Origin: Spirosoma montaniterrae
GTDB lineage: Bacteria; Bacteroidota; Bacteroidia; Cytophagales; Spirosomataceae
Length of the DNA stretch: 64,000 nucleotides
Reading direction: 5' to 3'
NCBI RefSeq assembly: GCF_001988955.1
Contig: NZ_CP014263.1
Coordinates: forward strand, 3,318,001-3,382,000
In this document: piece by piece, positions 44,178 through 52,637 of the stretch
How the letters are laid out: every line of letters begins with the position of its first letter
Numbering within the stretch: position 1 is the stretch's first letter
The notes under the pieces: model-generated
Seen by the model: only the letters and a program-made list of their open reading frames with translations
Database searches by the model: none
Told to the model about the DNA's origin: nothing
Translations under genes and position numbers: made by a program

Positions 44178-44291
44178 TCAGGAGAAGAAGATGAAGAGCA
44201 GTAAAATGAAAACAATGATAAAAACGTAATACCAGCCGTCGGAGAAAATATACGGCTTGTACTCGTTATAAAATTTACGGATTTTGCTCAT
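44178..44291 (-). CDS. Tiny single-pass membrane peptide, 37 residues
   Basis: ATG at 44291 and TGA at 44178-44180, which directly abuts the ATG of the lipid kinase (TGA-ATG). The sequence has a charged N-terminal part (MSKIRKFYNEYKPY) and a strongly hydrophobic C-terminal helix (YYVFIIVFILLLFIFF). The abutting arrangement suggests coupled translation. It might localise or modulate the kinase, or only act as a leader. No family known to me. Confidence 0.55.
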   Translation of the reverse strand: MSKIRKFYNEYKPYIFSDGWYYVFIIVFILLLFIFFS

Positions 44292-44293
44292 AT

Positions 44294-44388
44294 CAGGTAT
44301 CAGTCAACAGCCAACAGTTTTTGTCAGTATACAGCCAGCAACCAGCAATAGACAACACTGTTGGCTGTTGGTTGATCACTGATACCTG
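44294..44388. repeat. Intergenic inverted repeat, family E (CAACAGCCAACAG type)
   Basis: Left arm about 44294-44317 and right arm 44358-44388 are reverse complements with one gap (CAGGTATCAGT plus CAACAGCCAACAG words). It fills the gap between the tiny membrane-peptide start (44291) and the stop codon of the SDR gene (44389). The palindrome at 45160-45212 is of the same family. Confidence 0.8.
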
Positions 44389-45126
44389 TTAAATAGCCTG
44401 TCCGCCGTTTACGGCCAGTACGTGGCCGTTCACAAATGAGGCTTCGTCAGACGCCAAATACAAATAGGCATAAGCGATGTCTTCGGGTTTGCCGATACGC
44501 CGGACAGGCACAGTGGCAACTGCCGCGTTCCGAACGGCTTCGGGCATAGCGTCGGTCATGGCGGTCTGGATGAAGCCCGGCGCAACGGCATTGGCCGTAA
44601 TGCCTTTCGGACCGAGTTCTTTAGCCCACGACCGCACCATACCGATAATACCCGCTTTGGCAGCCGCATAGTTGGTTTGCCCAAACGCGCCGTGTACGCC
44701 GTTGATCGACGAGGTGCAGATGATGCGGCCATACTGCTGCTCTACCATGTAGGGGGCAATCACCTTCGTGCAATTGAACACGCCCGACAGGTTCACGTCG
44801 ATAACCTGCTGCCATTCATCGAACGACATTTTCAGCAACGTTTTGTCGCGGGTGATACCGGCGTTGTTAATCAGAACGTCGATGCGGCCATAGCGGTCGA
44901 ACACCTCGCGGGCGGCTGCTTCGATGGCGGGTACATCGGTTGTGCTGACATGCATGAAGTCGCAGCGGTAGCCTGCATCGCGCAGGGTTTGGGCCGTGGC
45001 TTCACCTTCGGGCAGTACGTCCCAGATAACAACTGTGGCTCCTTCGCGGCAAAATACGTCGGCGGCACCCTGCCCGATGCCACGGGCTGCGCCGGTTATA
45101 ATAGCAACTTTGTCCTGTAGTCTCAT
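44389..45126 (-). CDS. FabG-like short-chain dehydrogenase/reductase
   Basis: 245 residues. Classical SDR: nucleotide loop IITGAARGIGQGAADVF, LINNAG, and the active-site set SSINGVHGAFGQTNYAAAKAG (Ser, Tyr, Lys). The close match to 3-oxoacyl-ACP reductases and acetoacetyl-CoA reductases (PhaB) makes fatty-acid or hydroxyacyl metabolism likely. Neighbours with related chemistry are the quinone oxidoreductase upstream and a MaoC hydratase gene at 48130. It lies between two palindromes of the same family. Confidence 0.88.
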   Translation of the reverse strand: MRLQDKVAIITGAARGIGQGAADVFCREGATVVIWDVLPEGEATAQTLRDAGYRCDFMHVSTTDVPAIEAAAREVFDRYGRIDVLINNAGITRDKTLLKMSFDEWQQVIDVNLSGVFNCTKVIAPYMVEQQYGRIICTSSINGVHGAFGQTNYAAAKAGIIGMVRSWAKELGPKGITANAVAPGFIQTAMTDAMPEAVRNAAVATVPVRRIGKPEDIAYAYLYLASDEASFVNGHVLAVNGGQAI

Positions 45127-45159
45127 AATTATCAGTTATCAATCCCGGCGGGGAACCGC

Positions 45160-45212
45160 AACAGCCAGCAGCCAACAGTTTCGGCAGCGGCAACTGTTGG
45201 CTGCTGGTTGTT
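45160..45212. repeat. Intergenic inverted repeat, family E
   Basis: 21-bp arms at 45160-45180 and 45192-45212 (one mismatch), 11-bp loop. It lies between the SDR start (45126) and the end of the quinone oxidoreductase gene, whose stop codon (45211-45213) overlaps the right arm. Same words as 44294-44388. Confidence 0.85.
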
Positions 45213-46191
45213 AGCTGTTTACTGTCACGACTGCTTTCCCCACAACCCGGCGTTCCATAAGATCGCGGAGAGCGGTGGGAGCTTCAGCTAATGAATAAGT
45301 TTTATAGATGTGTTGTTTCAGTTGGCCCGACAAAATCCGGGCCAGAATCTGCTGAAAATTCTGCATACTTATCTTCGGCTCACGCTGCGCAAAGGCTCCC
45401 CAGAACACACCCACAATCGACGCGCCTTTCAGCAGGGCCAGATTGAGCGGAATACTCGGAATGTCGCCAGCCGCAAAACCAATCACCAGATACCGCCCCC
45501 GCCAGGCCAGCGACCGGATAGCCGGTTCGGCATAGCGGTCGCCAACGGGGTCATACACCACGTCGACGCCGTTGCCAGCGGTTAACTCCTTGATGCGGTC
45601 GCGGAGGTTTTCGGTGGTATAATTAATGGTTTCGGCGGCTCCAAGCTGTCGGCAAATGGCTAATTTCTCATCGGTAGAGGCTGCGGCAATGACGCGGCTC
45701 CCCATCAACGTACCGAGTTGCACAGCCGCCAGCCCAACGCCCCCGGCAGCACCCAGCACCAGCAGGGTTTCGCCGGGTTGCAGATTGGCGCGGTCTTTCA
45801 GCGCATGGTACGAGGTGCCGTAGGTGTACATAGTCGAAGCCGCCGTTACGTAGTCCATCCCGTCAGGCATGGGCAGCGTAGTGGCCGCACTCGTGACCAC
45901 CTCTTCCGCAAAACCGCCGTGGCCCGTCAGCGAGAAAACCCGCTGACCAACAGCCAGGTGAGAAACGCCTTCACCTACCTGCGTTACCACGCCCGACACT
46001 TCGCCACCGGGCGAAAACGGAAACGGTGGCTTAAACTGATAGCGGCCTTCAATCATCAGCGTGTCAGGGAAATTAACGCCACAGGCTTCGACCTGGATCA
46101 CAACTTGCCCTGTAGTAGCCTCGGGCGATGGCACGTCGGCTAATACAAGTTGTTCAGGTGGGCCGTATTGTTGACAAAGTATAGCTTTCAT
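45211..46191 (-). CDS. Quinone oxidoreductase-like zinc-independent MDR enzyme
   Basis: 326 residues. Medium-chain dehydrogenase/reductase of the NADPH:quinone oxidoreductase kind: N-terminal GroES-like domain (ILCQQYGPPEQLVLADVPSPEATTGQV, VNFPDTLMIEGRYQFKPPFPFSPGGEVSGVV) and Rossmann domain with VLGAAGGVGLAAVQLG and INYTTENLRDRIKELTAG. The structural-zinc cysteines of alcohol dehydrogenases are absent. It probably reduces quinones or unsaturated carbonyls. It is upstream of the SDR gene on the same strand. Confidence 0.9.
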   Translation of the reverse strand: MKAILCQQYGPPEQLVLADVPSPEATTGQVVIQVEACGVNFPDTLMIEGRYQFKPPFPFSPGGEVSGVVTQVGEGVSHLAVGQRVFSLTGHGGFAEEVVTSAATTLPMPDGMDYVTAASTMYTYGTSYHALKDRANLQPGETLLVLGAAGGVGLAAVQLGTLMGSRVIAAASTDEKLAICRQLGAAETINYTTENLRDRIKELTAGNGVDVVYDPVGDRYAEPAIRSLAWRGRYLVIGFAAGDIPSIPLNLALLKGASIVGVFWGAFAQREPKISMQNFQQILARILSGQLKQHIYKTYSLAEAPTALRDLMERRVVGKAVVTVNS

Positions 46192-46257
46192 GTAGTGGTT
46201 TCGTTATACTGCAAACCTAACGGTATTCACTTAGTTTTACCAAAAAACCAATTTACT

Positions 46258-46716
46258 ATGAAACAGCTCGTCCTTCTTACCTTACTTTCTCTCGTTACGT
46301 TTCCCGTATTCAGCCAGTCGGGTGGCACACCGTCGTCGGCTTCAGCAGCAGCCAACCGGCGGGCTATCCTGCAAATTCTCAAACGCCAGACCGAAGACTG
46401 GAACGATGGGCACATCGACAAGTTTATGGTTGGCTACTGGCAATCAGATTCGCTGACCTTTGTGGGTAAGGCCGGGATTACCTACGGCTACCGCGCCACC
46501 CTCGACAACTACATAAAACGCTATCCGAACCGGGCATCGATGGGGTCGCTTAAATTTGATATTCTCCAGCTCGACTTTCCGGCCCCAAACGTGGCCTACG
46601 TGATCGGGCGTTTTCATCTTACCCGCCCCGAAGTAGGCGATGCCAGCGGCCATTTTACGCTGCTATGGCGCAAAATCAAAAACCGCTGGGTCATTGTCAG
46701 CGACCATAGTAGTTGA
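46258..46716 (+). CDS. Exported NTF2-like / SnoaL-like protein
   Basis: 152 residues from the ATG at 46258, which gives a good signal peptide (KQLVLLTLLSLVTFPVFSQ); a longer open frame from 46150 lacks one. The mature part is an NTF2/DUF4440-type cone fold: ILKRQTEDWNDGHIDKFMVGYWQSDSLTFVGKAG, YGYRATLDNYIKRYPNRASM, VIGRFHLTRPE and HFTLLWRKIKNRWVIVSDHSS at the end. These domains bind small ligands; role unknown. It stops next to a palindrome shared with the convergent acyltransferase gene. Confidence 0.85.
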   Translation: MKQLVLLTLLSLVTFPVFSQSGGTPSSASAAANRRAILQILKRQTEDWNDGHIDKFMVGYWQSDSLTFVGKAGITYGYRATLDNYIKRYPNRASMGSLKFDILQLDFPAPNVAYVIGRFHLTRPEVGDASGHFTLLWRKIKNRWVIVSDHSS

Positions 46717-46718
46717 CA

Positions 46719-46798
46719 GCTAAAAGTTAAAAATGAACAGTGAAAAGTGCGGTTTGCTGGTCGCGCACATTTTTCATTGTTCATTTTTAACTTTTAAC
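46719..46798. repeat. Intergenic inverted repeat, family F (AAAAGTTAAAAATGAACA type)
   Basis: Arms about 46719-46751 and 46764-46798 with a few mismatches and a 12-bp loop. It lies between the NTF2-like stop (46716) and the acyltransferase. The right arm supplies the last codons and TAA stop (46787-46789) of the acyltransferase gene. Related words occur in the palindrome at 48020-48124. Confidence 0.82.
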
Positions 46799-48010
46799 TA
46801 CCAACTGCGTCGGTTCTTTCTTCGATAGGCGTTCCCGCAGTTCGGTAACGGGGCGTTCAAAGAACTTGAACAGCAGTGTTGACAGCACCAGTACCAATGC
46901 CCAGAACACGCCAACTTTCAGCCAGCCTACCTCCCATGATGTAGTGGGAACACGTTCCAGAAACGTCAGCATGATCGGCGTCAGGTTGAGCAGGTACATG
47001 GAATATGAAATCAGGCTGATGTGCGTAATAGCCCGCGCAATACCAAATCGCGCCCAAAGGCCGGATGCACTTCGCCAGCCGTCCATGAATGGCATCAACA
47101 GCGTCATACTCAGACCGATGACGAGGAAATAAAACGTTCGTTTGTAGAACACATAGGCCGGATAAATGCCGATGTCAACGTAAAAAGCCAGCACCACAAT
47201 GGAGGCTGTAAACGCGGCTAAGCCTGTCAGCACCAGCCCGATAATCAACAGCCGACGGCGTAGTTTCTCGTTAGTCCACTGCGCCGGGAAATAATGTTTG
47301 GCATAAGCCGCCAGCACGCCGTAGGCAATGGCATCTAAGCGCATGAGCACGATTCCGCGAAAGCCGAGTTCGCTGGCCGAAATAGGATACTGCAATGCCA
47401 CCGTAAACCGCAGCAGATTGGTACCGATAATGATAAACAGAATAGCCGACAAGATGATCCGCTGACGGGGCCAGTGGGCGGGCAGCAGCGTTTGCATAGC
47501 CCACAGCAACAGTGGCAGCGTGATGTACGACCACTCTTCAATGGCTAAACTCCAGGTTTCGGGAAAGAAATCGGGAATGGTACGGGCAAAATTCTGGACG
47601 AAAAAGAAATAGTGTATGAGCGTACCTTTTTCGGGCAGCGTATGGTGCAGGCCACTACGCCACGCCCGCAGCAAGGCCAGTACAATCAGACCGACCAGCA
47701 CGAGGTAATAAGCGGGCAGCGTTCGGAACCACCGGCGCGTCCAGAAATTCAGCAGCAGCGAGCGGTCGAAGCGGCCCTGCTTTTCATACGAGCGAATCAG
47801 GATACCGCCAATCAGAAAGCCACTCAGTACAAAAAACAACTCGACACCATCGGGCAGCAGATTGTGCCAGAACGGAGCCGTGTAATACTCTTTCAGCGCA
47901 ATCGTGGCGTGTGCATCTACCACGATCAAAATCGCGAGTGCCCGCATCACATCTAACCCGAACACGCGTTTCTGTTGCGACGCTCCGAGCGAAAATAAAG
48001 TCTTCAGCAT
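46787..48010 (-). CDS. Acyltransferase family 3 membrane protein
   Basis: 407 residues from the ATG at 48010 (a TTG four codons earlier is less likely). About 10 membrane helices. It opens with the acyltransferase-3/OafA signature RVFGLDVMRALAILIVVDAHA, followed by PDGVELFFVLSGFLIGGILI and FWTRRWFRTLPAYYLV. These inner-membrane enzymes O-acetylate or acylate sugars of polysaccharide, LPS or peptidoglycan. No glycan biosynthesis cluster adjoins, so the target is unknown. The C-terminal VKS is encoded within the palindrome 46719-46798. Confidence 0.92.
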   Translation of the reverse strand: MLKTLFSLGASQQKRVFGLDVMRALAILIVVDAHATIALKEYYTAPFWHNLLPDGVELFFVLSGFLIGGILIRSYEKQGRFDRSLLLNFWTRRWFRTLPAYYLVLVGLIVLALLRAWRSGLHHTLPEKGTLIHYFFFVQNFARTIPDFFPETWSLAIEEWSYITLPLLLWAMQTLLPAHWPRQRIILSAILFIIIGTNLLRFTVALQYPISASELGFRGIVLMRLDAIAYGVLAAYAKHYFPAQWTNEKLRRRLLIIGLVLTGLAAFTASIVVLAFYVDIGIYPAYVFYKRTFYFLVIGLSMTLLMPFMDGWRSASGLWARFGIARAITHISLISYSMYLLNLTPIMLTFLERVPTTSWEVGWLKVGVFWALVLVLSTLLFKFFERPVTELRERLSKKEPTQLVVKS

Positions 48011-48019
48011 AATCAGGTA

Positions 48020-48124
48020 CAAAAGTGACGAGCGAAAAGTGAAAAGTGAAAAATGATTTATCGTACTTCACAGAAATTTGTTGATGTGTTCACCATTTTT
48101 CACGTTTCATTGGTCACTTTTCAC
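48020..48124. repeat. Intergenic inverted repeat, family F (AAAAGTGAAAAATG type)
   Basis: Left arm about 48020-48054 and right arm about 48093-48124, imperfect, with a 38-bp central part. It lies between two divergent starts (acyltransferase 48010 and MaoC 48130), so it cannot be a terminator for either gene and is more likely part of both leaders. Confidence 0.7.
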
Positions 48125-48129
48125 TGATT

Positions 48130-48537
48130 ATGGACTTCGCTCTCGACGCCGTTCACCGGTACGCCTTCCGGTTTTCGCAAGCCGATGTTATAGATTTTGC
48201 CCGCGTTACGGGCGACAATAACCCGCTGCATCTCGACGCAGAATACGCAGCCACTACGCCTTTCAAACGACCCATCATCCACGGAATGCTTGGTGCCAGC
48301 GTATTCACCAAAGTCCTCGGCACCGAATTTCCCGGTTATGGGTCAGTGTATCTGGGGCAGACGCTGGAGTTTCTGCGGCCCATGTTTGTCGATACTGATT
48401 ACGAAGCCACGTTCACCGTAAAGAGCGTCAACCCCGACAAACACACTGCCGACATTCTGGGCGAAATCCGCGACGTTCAAACCAACAAAATTACTACGCG
48501 TGGCATGGCAACGCTGATGCACAGGGAGAAAATTTAG
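48130..48537 (+). CDS. MaoC-like (R)-specific enoyl-CoA hydratase
   Basis: 135 residues, single hot-dog domain. Seen: YAFRFSQADVIDFARVTGDNNPLHLDAEYA, in which the Asp and His of DNNPLHLD are the catalytic pair of MaoC/PhaJ hydratases, then RPIIHGMLGASVF, and GSVYLGQTLEFLRPMFVD near the middle. It hydrates trans-2-enoyl-CoA. With the FabG-like SDR about 3 kb away it could serve fatty acid or hydroxyacyl metabolism. It ends 5 bp before the convergent DUF4270 gene. Confidence 0.92.
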   Translation: MDFALDAVHRYAFRFSQADVIDFARVTGDNNPLHLDAEYAATTPFKRPIIHGMLGASVFTKVLGTEFPGYGSVYLGQTLEFLRPMFVDTDYEATFTVKSVNPDKHTADILGEIRDVQTNKITTRGMATLMHREKI

Positions 48538-48542
48538 GAAAA

Positions 48543-49883
48543 CTATTGTCTGCCCTGATTCACCGTGTACAGCAACCGGAGCCTGAGTTTGTCGGTCGCG
48601 TGGCGTTGGTCGCCGATTGTAACGCGCCGAATTCGGTTCGTTAAACTCAGTTGCTCAACGGGTTCCATGAGTAGCAAGGCTCGTGCGGGAGCCTGTCGAA
48701 GCAGGGCGTTGTTGACATAACCCGTCAGGTCGAAGGCATACTGATCGCGCTGTTCGAGGTCATTGTAATACCAGCCGTAGGTAGCCAGCACTGCCGACGA
48801 ACCACTGGCTCCCCCCGGCACCGATGCCAGCAATTCCTGTCGGTTGTTGGTTTCGTAGAGGGTGAGCCGAATGGGCGGCAGCGCGTTATCGTTCCGTAAC
48901 ACACCAACGGGCTGTACAACCAGTTCGGCCCGGTTCAGAGCCACGTAGCGGTCAGGTTTGGAAAACTGACTCAGTGCCGGAATGTCGAGCCGGGTACGCA
49001 GCCCGGCCCCCGCCGAAATAAAACTAACGTTCCCGGTCTGGCGGCTGCTGATGGCGTCGGTACGGCTACGCAGCGATTGCAGGGCCGACCCGCTCAGGTT
49101 GCTGGTGAGTTGCGTAAACCGATGATACTCCATCGGAAAACGTAATTCATACCTGGTTTGGTTGAGGTCGTTGCCGTGGTAATACAGCCGCAGCCCCGAC
49201 GTAGCCCGGAGTAAGTTAAATCCCAGAAAAGCATTGCCCGCCGACTGACCAAGCAAGGCAAATCCTTTCCAGTAATCGACCATGCTACTTTGGTCATTGA
49301 TCTGCTTATTTACCAGCCGGTTATAAAAATCGCGGGATAGGGCATCGGGTAGCCGGAGCCGTGCCTGCCGTTTGCCGCGTACCAATTGCGGACGAAATGC
49401 CTGTTGAACCAACGGTGCGGCCTGATACGGTAATGACGACACGTTGTCGTAGGTTTTCCCGTCTTCAAACGTAGTTTCAAGCGAATGTACGGCCATTGAG
49501 AACAACGATAGCGTATCGCCGTGCGTGAAGGTATAACCCAGTTCCAGCACCAGCGAGTCGAAGCGAATACCCGTTTGTTCAGGCAACGTGTGCGCCGAAT
49601 TATAATCGACCGACGTAAACGCCTTTGCCGATACAGTACCCGTTTGTGCGTCCTGCCAGCGGCCAATCAGCACCGTGCTGTCGGTTGAGGTGGTGAAGGT
49701 GTCGGGCACCATCACCGTCGACGCGTATACCGACAGCGTGTCGAGGTATTCGACAGCTAATTCATCGGGTTTCACTACGGCCAGACCGAGGTCTGTATCA
49801 CCCGACTGGCAGGCAACCAGCAGCCATAGCCCCGCCAGCAAGGCCATATAGCTGGTTCGTTCGGGCCAGAATCTATTCACCAT
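48543..49883 (-). CDS. DUF4270 family lipoprotein
   Basis: 446 residues. The signal peptide ends in a lipobox (LLAGLWLLVAC|QSGDTDLG). The DUF4270 pattern is clear: a Thr/Ser-rich N-terminal part (DTLSVYASTVMVPDTFTTSTDSTVLIGRW, DAQTGTVSAKAFTSV), a central domain (IRFDSLVLELGYTFTHGDTL), and the C-terminal AYFDLT-type stretch (QYAFDLTGYVNNALL). DUF4270 proteins are Bacteroidota cell-surface lipoproteins of unknown function. The start may be the later Met at residue 13. It follows DUF4907 by 11 bp and is the last gene of the Kelch-DUF4907-DUF4270 run. Confidence 0.9.
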   Translation of the reverse strand: MVNRFWPERTSYMALLAGLWLLVACQSGDTDLGLAVVKPDELAVEYLDTLSVYASTVMVPDTFTTSTDSTVLIGRWQDAQTGTVSAKAFTSVDYNSAHTLPEQTGIRFDSLVLELGYTFTHGDTLSLFSMAVHSLETTFEDGKTYDNVSSLPYQAAPLVQQAFRPQLVRGKRQARLRLPDALSRDFYNRLVNKQINDQSSMVDYWKGFALLGQSAGNAFLGFNLLRATSGLRLYYHGNDLNQTRYELRFPMEYHRFTQLTSNLSGSALQSLRSRTDAISSRQTGNVSFISAGAGLRTRLDIPALSQFSKPDRYVALNRAELVVQPVGVLRNDNALPPIRLTLYETNNRQELLASVPGGASGSSAVLATYGWYYNDLEQRDQYAFDLTGYVNNALLRQAPARALLLMEPVEQLSLTNRIRRVTIGDQRHATDKLRLRLLYTVNQGRQ

Positions 49884-49894
49884 GTGTTTAACGG

Positions 49895-50242
49895 CTAATC
49901 AGTTACTATTCCCAACGCCTGCAATTCAGACTGGGTTAAGGTGGGTGGAAACTGCCCTTCCCGAAGTTTCTCTGCAACACATTCGCCCACGCGCCGGGCC
50001 TGTGCTTCGCTGCCAAACGCAGCCCCGCCCGACTGCCCCGGCACAACAGGCTGATGAATTACTATCTGCCGGCTTCGCTGCACGTTGTAGCCCCAGCCCG
50101 CGTTGGTGCGAAACACCGTCACGGCCAGTTCGTCGGTCTGTTGCTGGTGATATCCGTAGGCGATCAGTAAACCACCTGCCAATAGCCAGATAACCCACTG
50201 CCACCGCCCAACGGCCCGTTGGCGTATTGGGTTAGTTTTCAT
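49895..50242 (-). CDS. DUF4907-like small membrane protein
   Basis: 115 residues from the ATG at 50242 (a Met immediately upstream is possible). One membrane helix (RWQWVIWLLAGGLLIAYGYH), then a small domain (ELAVTVFRTNAGWGYNVQRSRQIVIHQPVVPGQSG, AFGSEAQARRVGECVAEKLREGQFPPTLTQSEL), the pattern of DUF4907. Its start overlaps the end of the upstream Kelch gene by about 11 bp in another frame, so translation is probably coupled. The Kelch-DUF4907-DUF4270 set appears to be one functional group. Confidence 0.8.
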   Translation of the reverse strand: MKTNPIRQRAVGRWQWVIWLLAGGLLIAYGYHQQQTDELAVTVFRTNAGWGYNVQRSRQIVIHQPVVPGQSGGAAFGSEAQARRVGECVAEKLREGQFPPTLTQSELQALGIVTD

Positions 50243-51215
50243 CATCCTGTTCGTTAGCTGGATCAAACTCCCACAAATCATCGAAACGGCTTGAACCACT
50301 GCCGCCAGTGGTGATATAGCCTTTACCCGCAATACCAAAGCCGCAGGCATATTGCCGGTTAGCCCCTTCAAAATTGCCTAACCCTTCCCAGGTGTCGGTG
50401 GCGGGGTTGTACTCCCAGGTGGCCATATTGGCTACGTCGCCAAGTACCACGTAGCCGCGCTGCCCCACGCTGAAGCCTACACCGTAGCTACGGGAAATGG
50501 CGTGGTCGTCGTCGAAATCTTCTTTTTCAATCCATAAATCCGTAGCGGGGTCGTAGGCCCACCAGTCGTTTTCGGCCAGCCCATTGTTGTTGCCCGTACC
50601 CACATAAGCGATGTTGTCGATCACGAACGACACGGCTCCGATGCGCTTGCTGCCGCCGTAACTGGCTATCTTCTGCCACTGTTTCTGCGCCGGATCATAG
50701 GCCCAGAAATCTTTGACGAAATTACCGTCGTAGCCCGTGCCTACGTAACCTTTCGCAGCGGTGGCAAAAGCAACGGCATTTCGCCGGGCCGTACCCCCAA
50801 AATCGGCAATTCGCGTCCAGCGGTTGGTGGTTGGGTCAAACTCCCAGAAATCGCGCAGGCGGTCGCCGTTTTCGTTCAGGCCCGTGCCGATATACCCTTT
50901 CGTGCCAACCGAAAAGCCAACGGCAGCATTGCGGCCCACACCCCCGTAATCGGCCAGTTGCGTCCAGGTATTGCGGTTGGGGTCATAGGCCCAGAAATCG
51001 CGCAGCCGTTCATTGTCGGAGTTAGAACCAGTGCCTACATACGCAATACTGCCAATCACAAAGCTGCTGGCGGCATTGCGGGCCACACCCTCAAAGTCGG
51101 ATCGGCGTCGCCAGTCGCCCCGCACCGATGAGTCGGAATCGTCGGAACAGCTAACGCCTGCCCAGCATACAGCCAGCCAGAGAAGTCCGCACAGGCTTGT
51201 GGTATACCTCCGCAT
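50232..51215 (-). CDS. Kelch-repeat lipoprotein
   Basis: 327 residues from the ATG at 51215, which gives a standard lipoprotein signal (LCGLLWLAVCWAGVSC|SDDSD). An ATG at 51284 would add 23 residues in front of it. The mature part is a Kelch beta-propeller with about six blades, each reading AYVGTG..., DFWAYDP or EFDP, W..IA or QLADYGG. Such propellers bind glycans or proteins. It is the first gene of the Kelch-DUF4907-DUF4270 run, and follows the lipocalin-like gene (93 bp). Confidence 0.88.
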   Translation of the reverse strand: MRRYTTSLCGLLWLAVCWAGVSCSDDSDSSVRGDWRRRSDFEGVARNAASSFVIGSIAYVGTGSNSDNERLRDFWAYDPNRNTWTQLADYGGVGRNAAVGFSVGTKGYIGTGLNENGDRLRDFWEFDPTTNRWTRIADFGGTARRNAVAFATAAKGYVGTGYDGNFVKDFWAYDPAQKQWQKIASYGGSKRIGAVSFVIDNIAYVGTGNNNGLAENDWWAYDPATDLWIEKEDFDDDHAISRSYGVGFSVGQRGYVVLGDVANMATWEYNPATDTWEGLGNFEGANRQYACGFGIAGKGYITTGGSGSSRFDDLWEFDPANEQDDEN

Positions 51216-51307
51216 CGGAGTTTGTACTGGTGAAGTAAAGAAACGGCGAATGCGCCGGGTAATCGGATGAGTTATGGAATACATGAGCAGAAAATAAACT
51301 TGGAAAT

Positions 51308-51772
51308 TTATTGCACTGGCACCAGGCGGTAGGTATTGGTAATCTGGATGACATTGCCGTTGGTGTCGGTTTCGTCGGACATGAACGAGAAGTCGAGATT
51401 TTTATCGGTGAGCGTCAGCACCGTTAGCGGATCGCCATCGAGCAGCAGGCTGGTGTCATTATCAGTCAGTTGCCAAACGCCCATGTAGGTGCTGCTGCTG
51501 CCGTCGATGAAGCTGTACGAGCCATCGGCCCGGAATGCAAACCGATAGGCCGACAAATCGCTGTCGTTATCGCTGCGGCCTTTTTCGTAGAAGAGGTATG
51601 AAGTACGCCCGTAGGCCGACGTAGCCGACTGCACTTCCCAGGTGCGGACCAATAGCTCGGCTTTGGTGAGCGGTTGCGGGTCGTCGTCGGACTGGGAGCA
51701 GGCCATCAGGCCAAAAATCAGCACGAAAGCTGACAAAACCGACGCTGTAGATCGGTATAAAAAGAGGTTCAT
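51308..51772 (-). CDS. Lipocalin-like lipoprotein
   Basis: 154 residues from the ATG at 51772 (the open frame extends upstream without a signal). A lipobox signal (VLSAFVLIFGLMAC|SQSDDD) and a small beta-barrel typical of the lipocalin-like lipoproteins of Bacteroidota: LLVRTWEVQSATSAYG, YRFAFRADGSYSFIDG, GVWQLTDNDTSLLLDGDPLTVLTLTDKNLDFSF. Ligand unknown. It lies between the LytTR regulator gene (143 bp upstream) and the Kelch gene, same strand. Confidence 0.8.
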   Translation of the reverse strand: MNLFLYRSTASVLSAFVLIFGLMACSQSDDDPQPLTKAELLVRTWEVQSATSAYGRTSYLFYEKGRSDNDSDLSAYRFAFRADGSYSFIDGSSSTYMGVWQLTDNDTSLLLDGDPLTVLTLTDKNLDFSFMSDETDTNGNVIQITNTYRLVPVQ

Positions 51773-51914
51773 GACAGCACGAGAGAAAGGTGAAACATAC
51801 CCTTCTACAACGTCTGAATGCCATAGCTTTAGCCGACGACCGGGCCAAATTGCGACGAAGTACCCTGATGTATCGAGCAAATCGAGCCTGACTGCGACCA
51901 ATACCCGCAACCGT

Positions 51915-52637
51915 CTACTCGCTGATGGTACGTGGGTTCAGGTTCAGCAGTTCATACAACCCCGGTGCATATTGCTCACCCAGCGGAATGCTAACCCCCG
52001 CCAGCGTAATCTTATGCCTGCGAATTACCTCCACATGGTTGATACTGACGATGTATGACCGATGAATGCGGACGAATCGGGGCCGGGACAGCAGTTCTTC
52101 CATCGCCTTGAGTGTCATCCGGGAGAGTACCGGGCGGCTATGCTGCGTCGTATAAATCTTAACATAATCTTTCAGCCCTTCTACGTATAAGACCGAGCCA
52201 ACCTGAATCCGTACCAGCGAATAATCAGAATTGACAAAGAAGAAGTCATCGGCAGCCGGGGCCATTTGTTCGGTAGGCTGAATAAACCGCTGGGCTTTTT
52301 GTGCGGCCTGTAGAAATCGGCTGAAGTCAACGGGCTTTAACAGATAATCGAGTACGCTAAGGTTGAAGCCTTCAAGTGCGTATTGTTCGTAGGCCGTAAT
52401 AAGAATCACGGGCGGACGGTTGATTAGCCCCTGAAGCAGTTGCGTACCCGTCAGGCCGGGCATTTGAATGTCCAGAAACAACAGGTCGATGGATTCGCGT
52501 TCGAGTACGGCCAAAGCCTCCAGCGGATCGTCGCAGGTGGCGGCTAACGTTAAAAAAGGCACTTTACCGATGTTATCGGCCAGTAACGCCAGAGCCAGTG
52601 GCTCATCATCGACGGCTAAGCAGCGAATAGGTTTCAA
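51915..52637 (-). CDS. LytTR response regulator
   Basis: 240 residues. Receiver domain with the acidic pair CLAVDDEPLAL, the phospho-acceptor Asp in DLLFLDIQMPGLTG, and Lys in DYLLKPVDF; then the LytTR DNA-binding domain (FVNSDYSLVRIQVGSVLYVEGL, SRMTLKAMEELLSRPRFVRIHRSYIVS). The start overlaps the kinase stop by 4 bp (ATGA), so the two form one translational unit. A likely target is the lipoprotein operon directly downstream on the same strand. Confidence 0.95.
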   Translation of the reverse strand: MKPIRCLAVDDEPLALALLADNIGKVPFLTLAATCDDPLEALAVLERESIDLLFLDIQMPGLTGTQLLQGLINRPPVILITAYEQYALEGFNLSVLDYLLKPVDFSRFLQAAQKAQRFIQPTEQMAPAADDFFFVNSDYSLVRIQVGSVLYVEGLKDYVKIYTTQHSRPVLSRMTLKAMEELLSRPRFVRIHRSYIVSINHVEVIRRHKITLAGVSIPLGEQYAPGLYELLNLNPRTISE

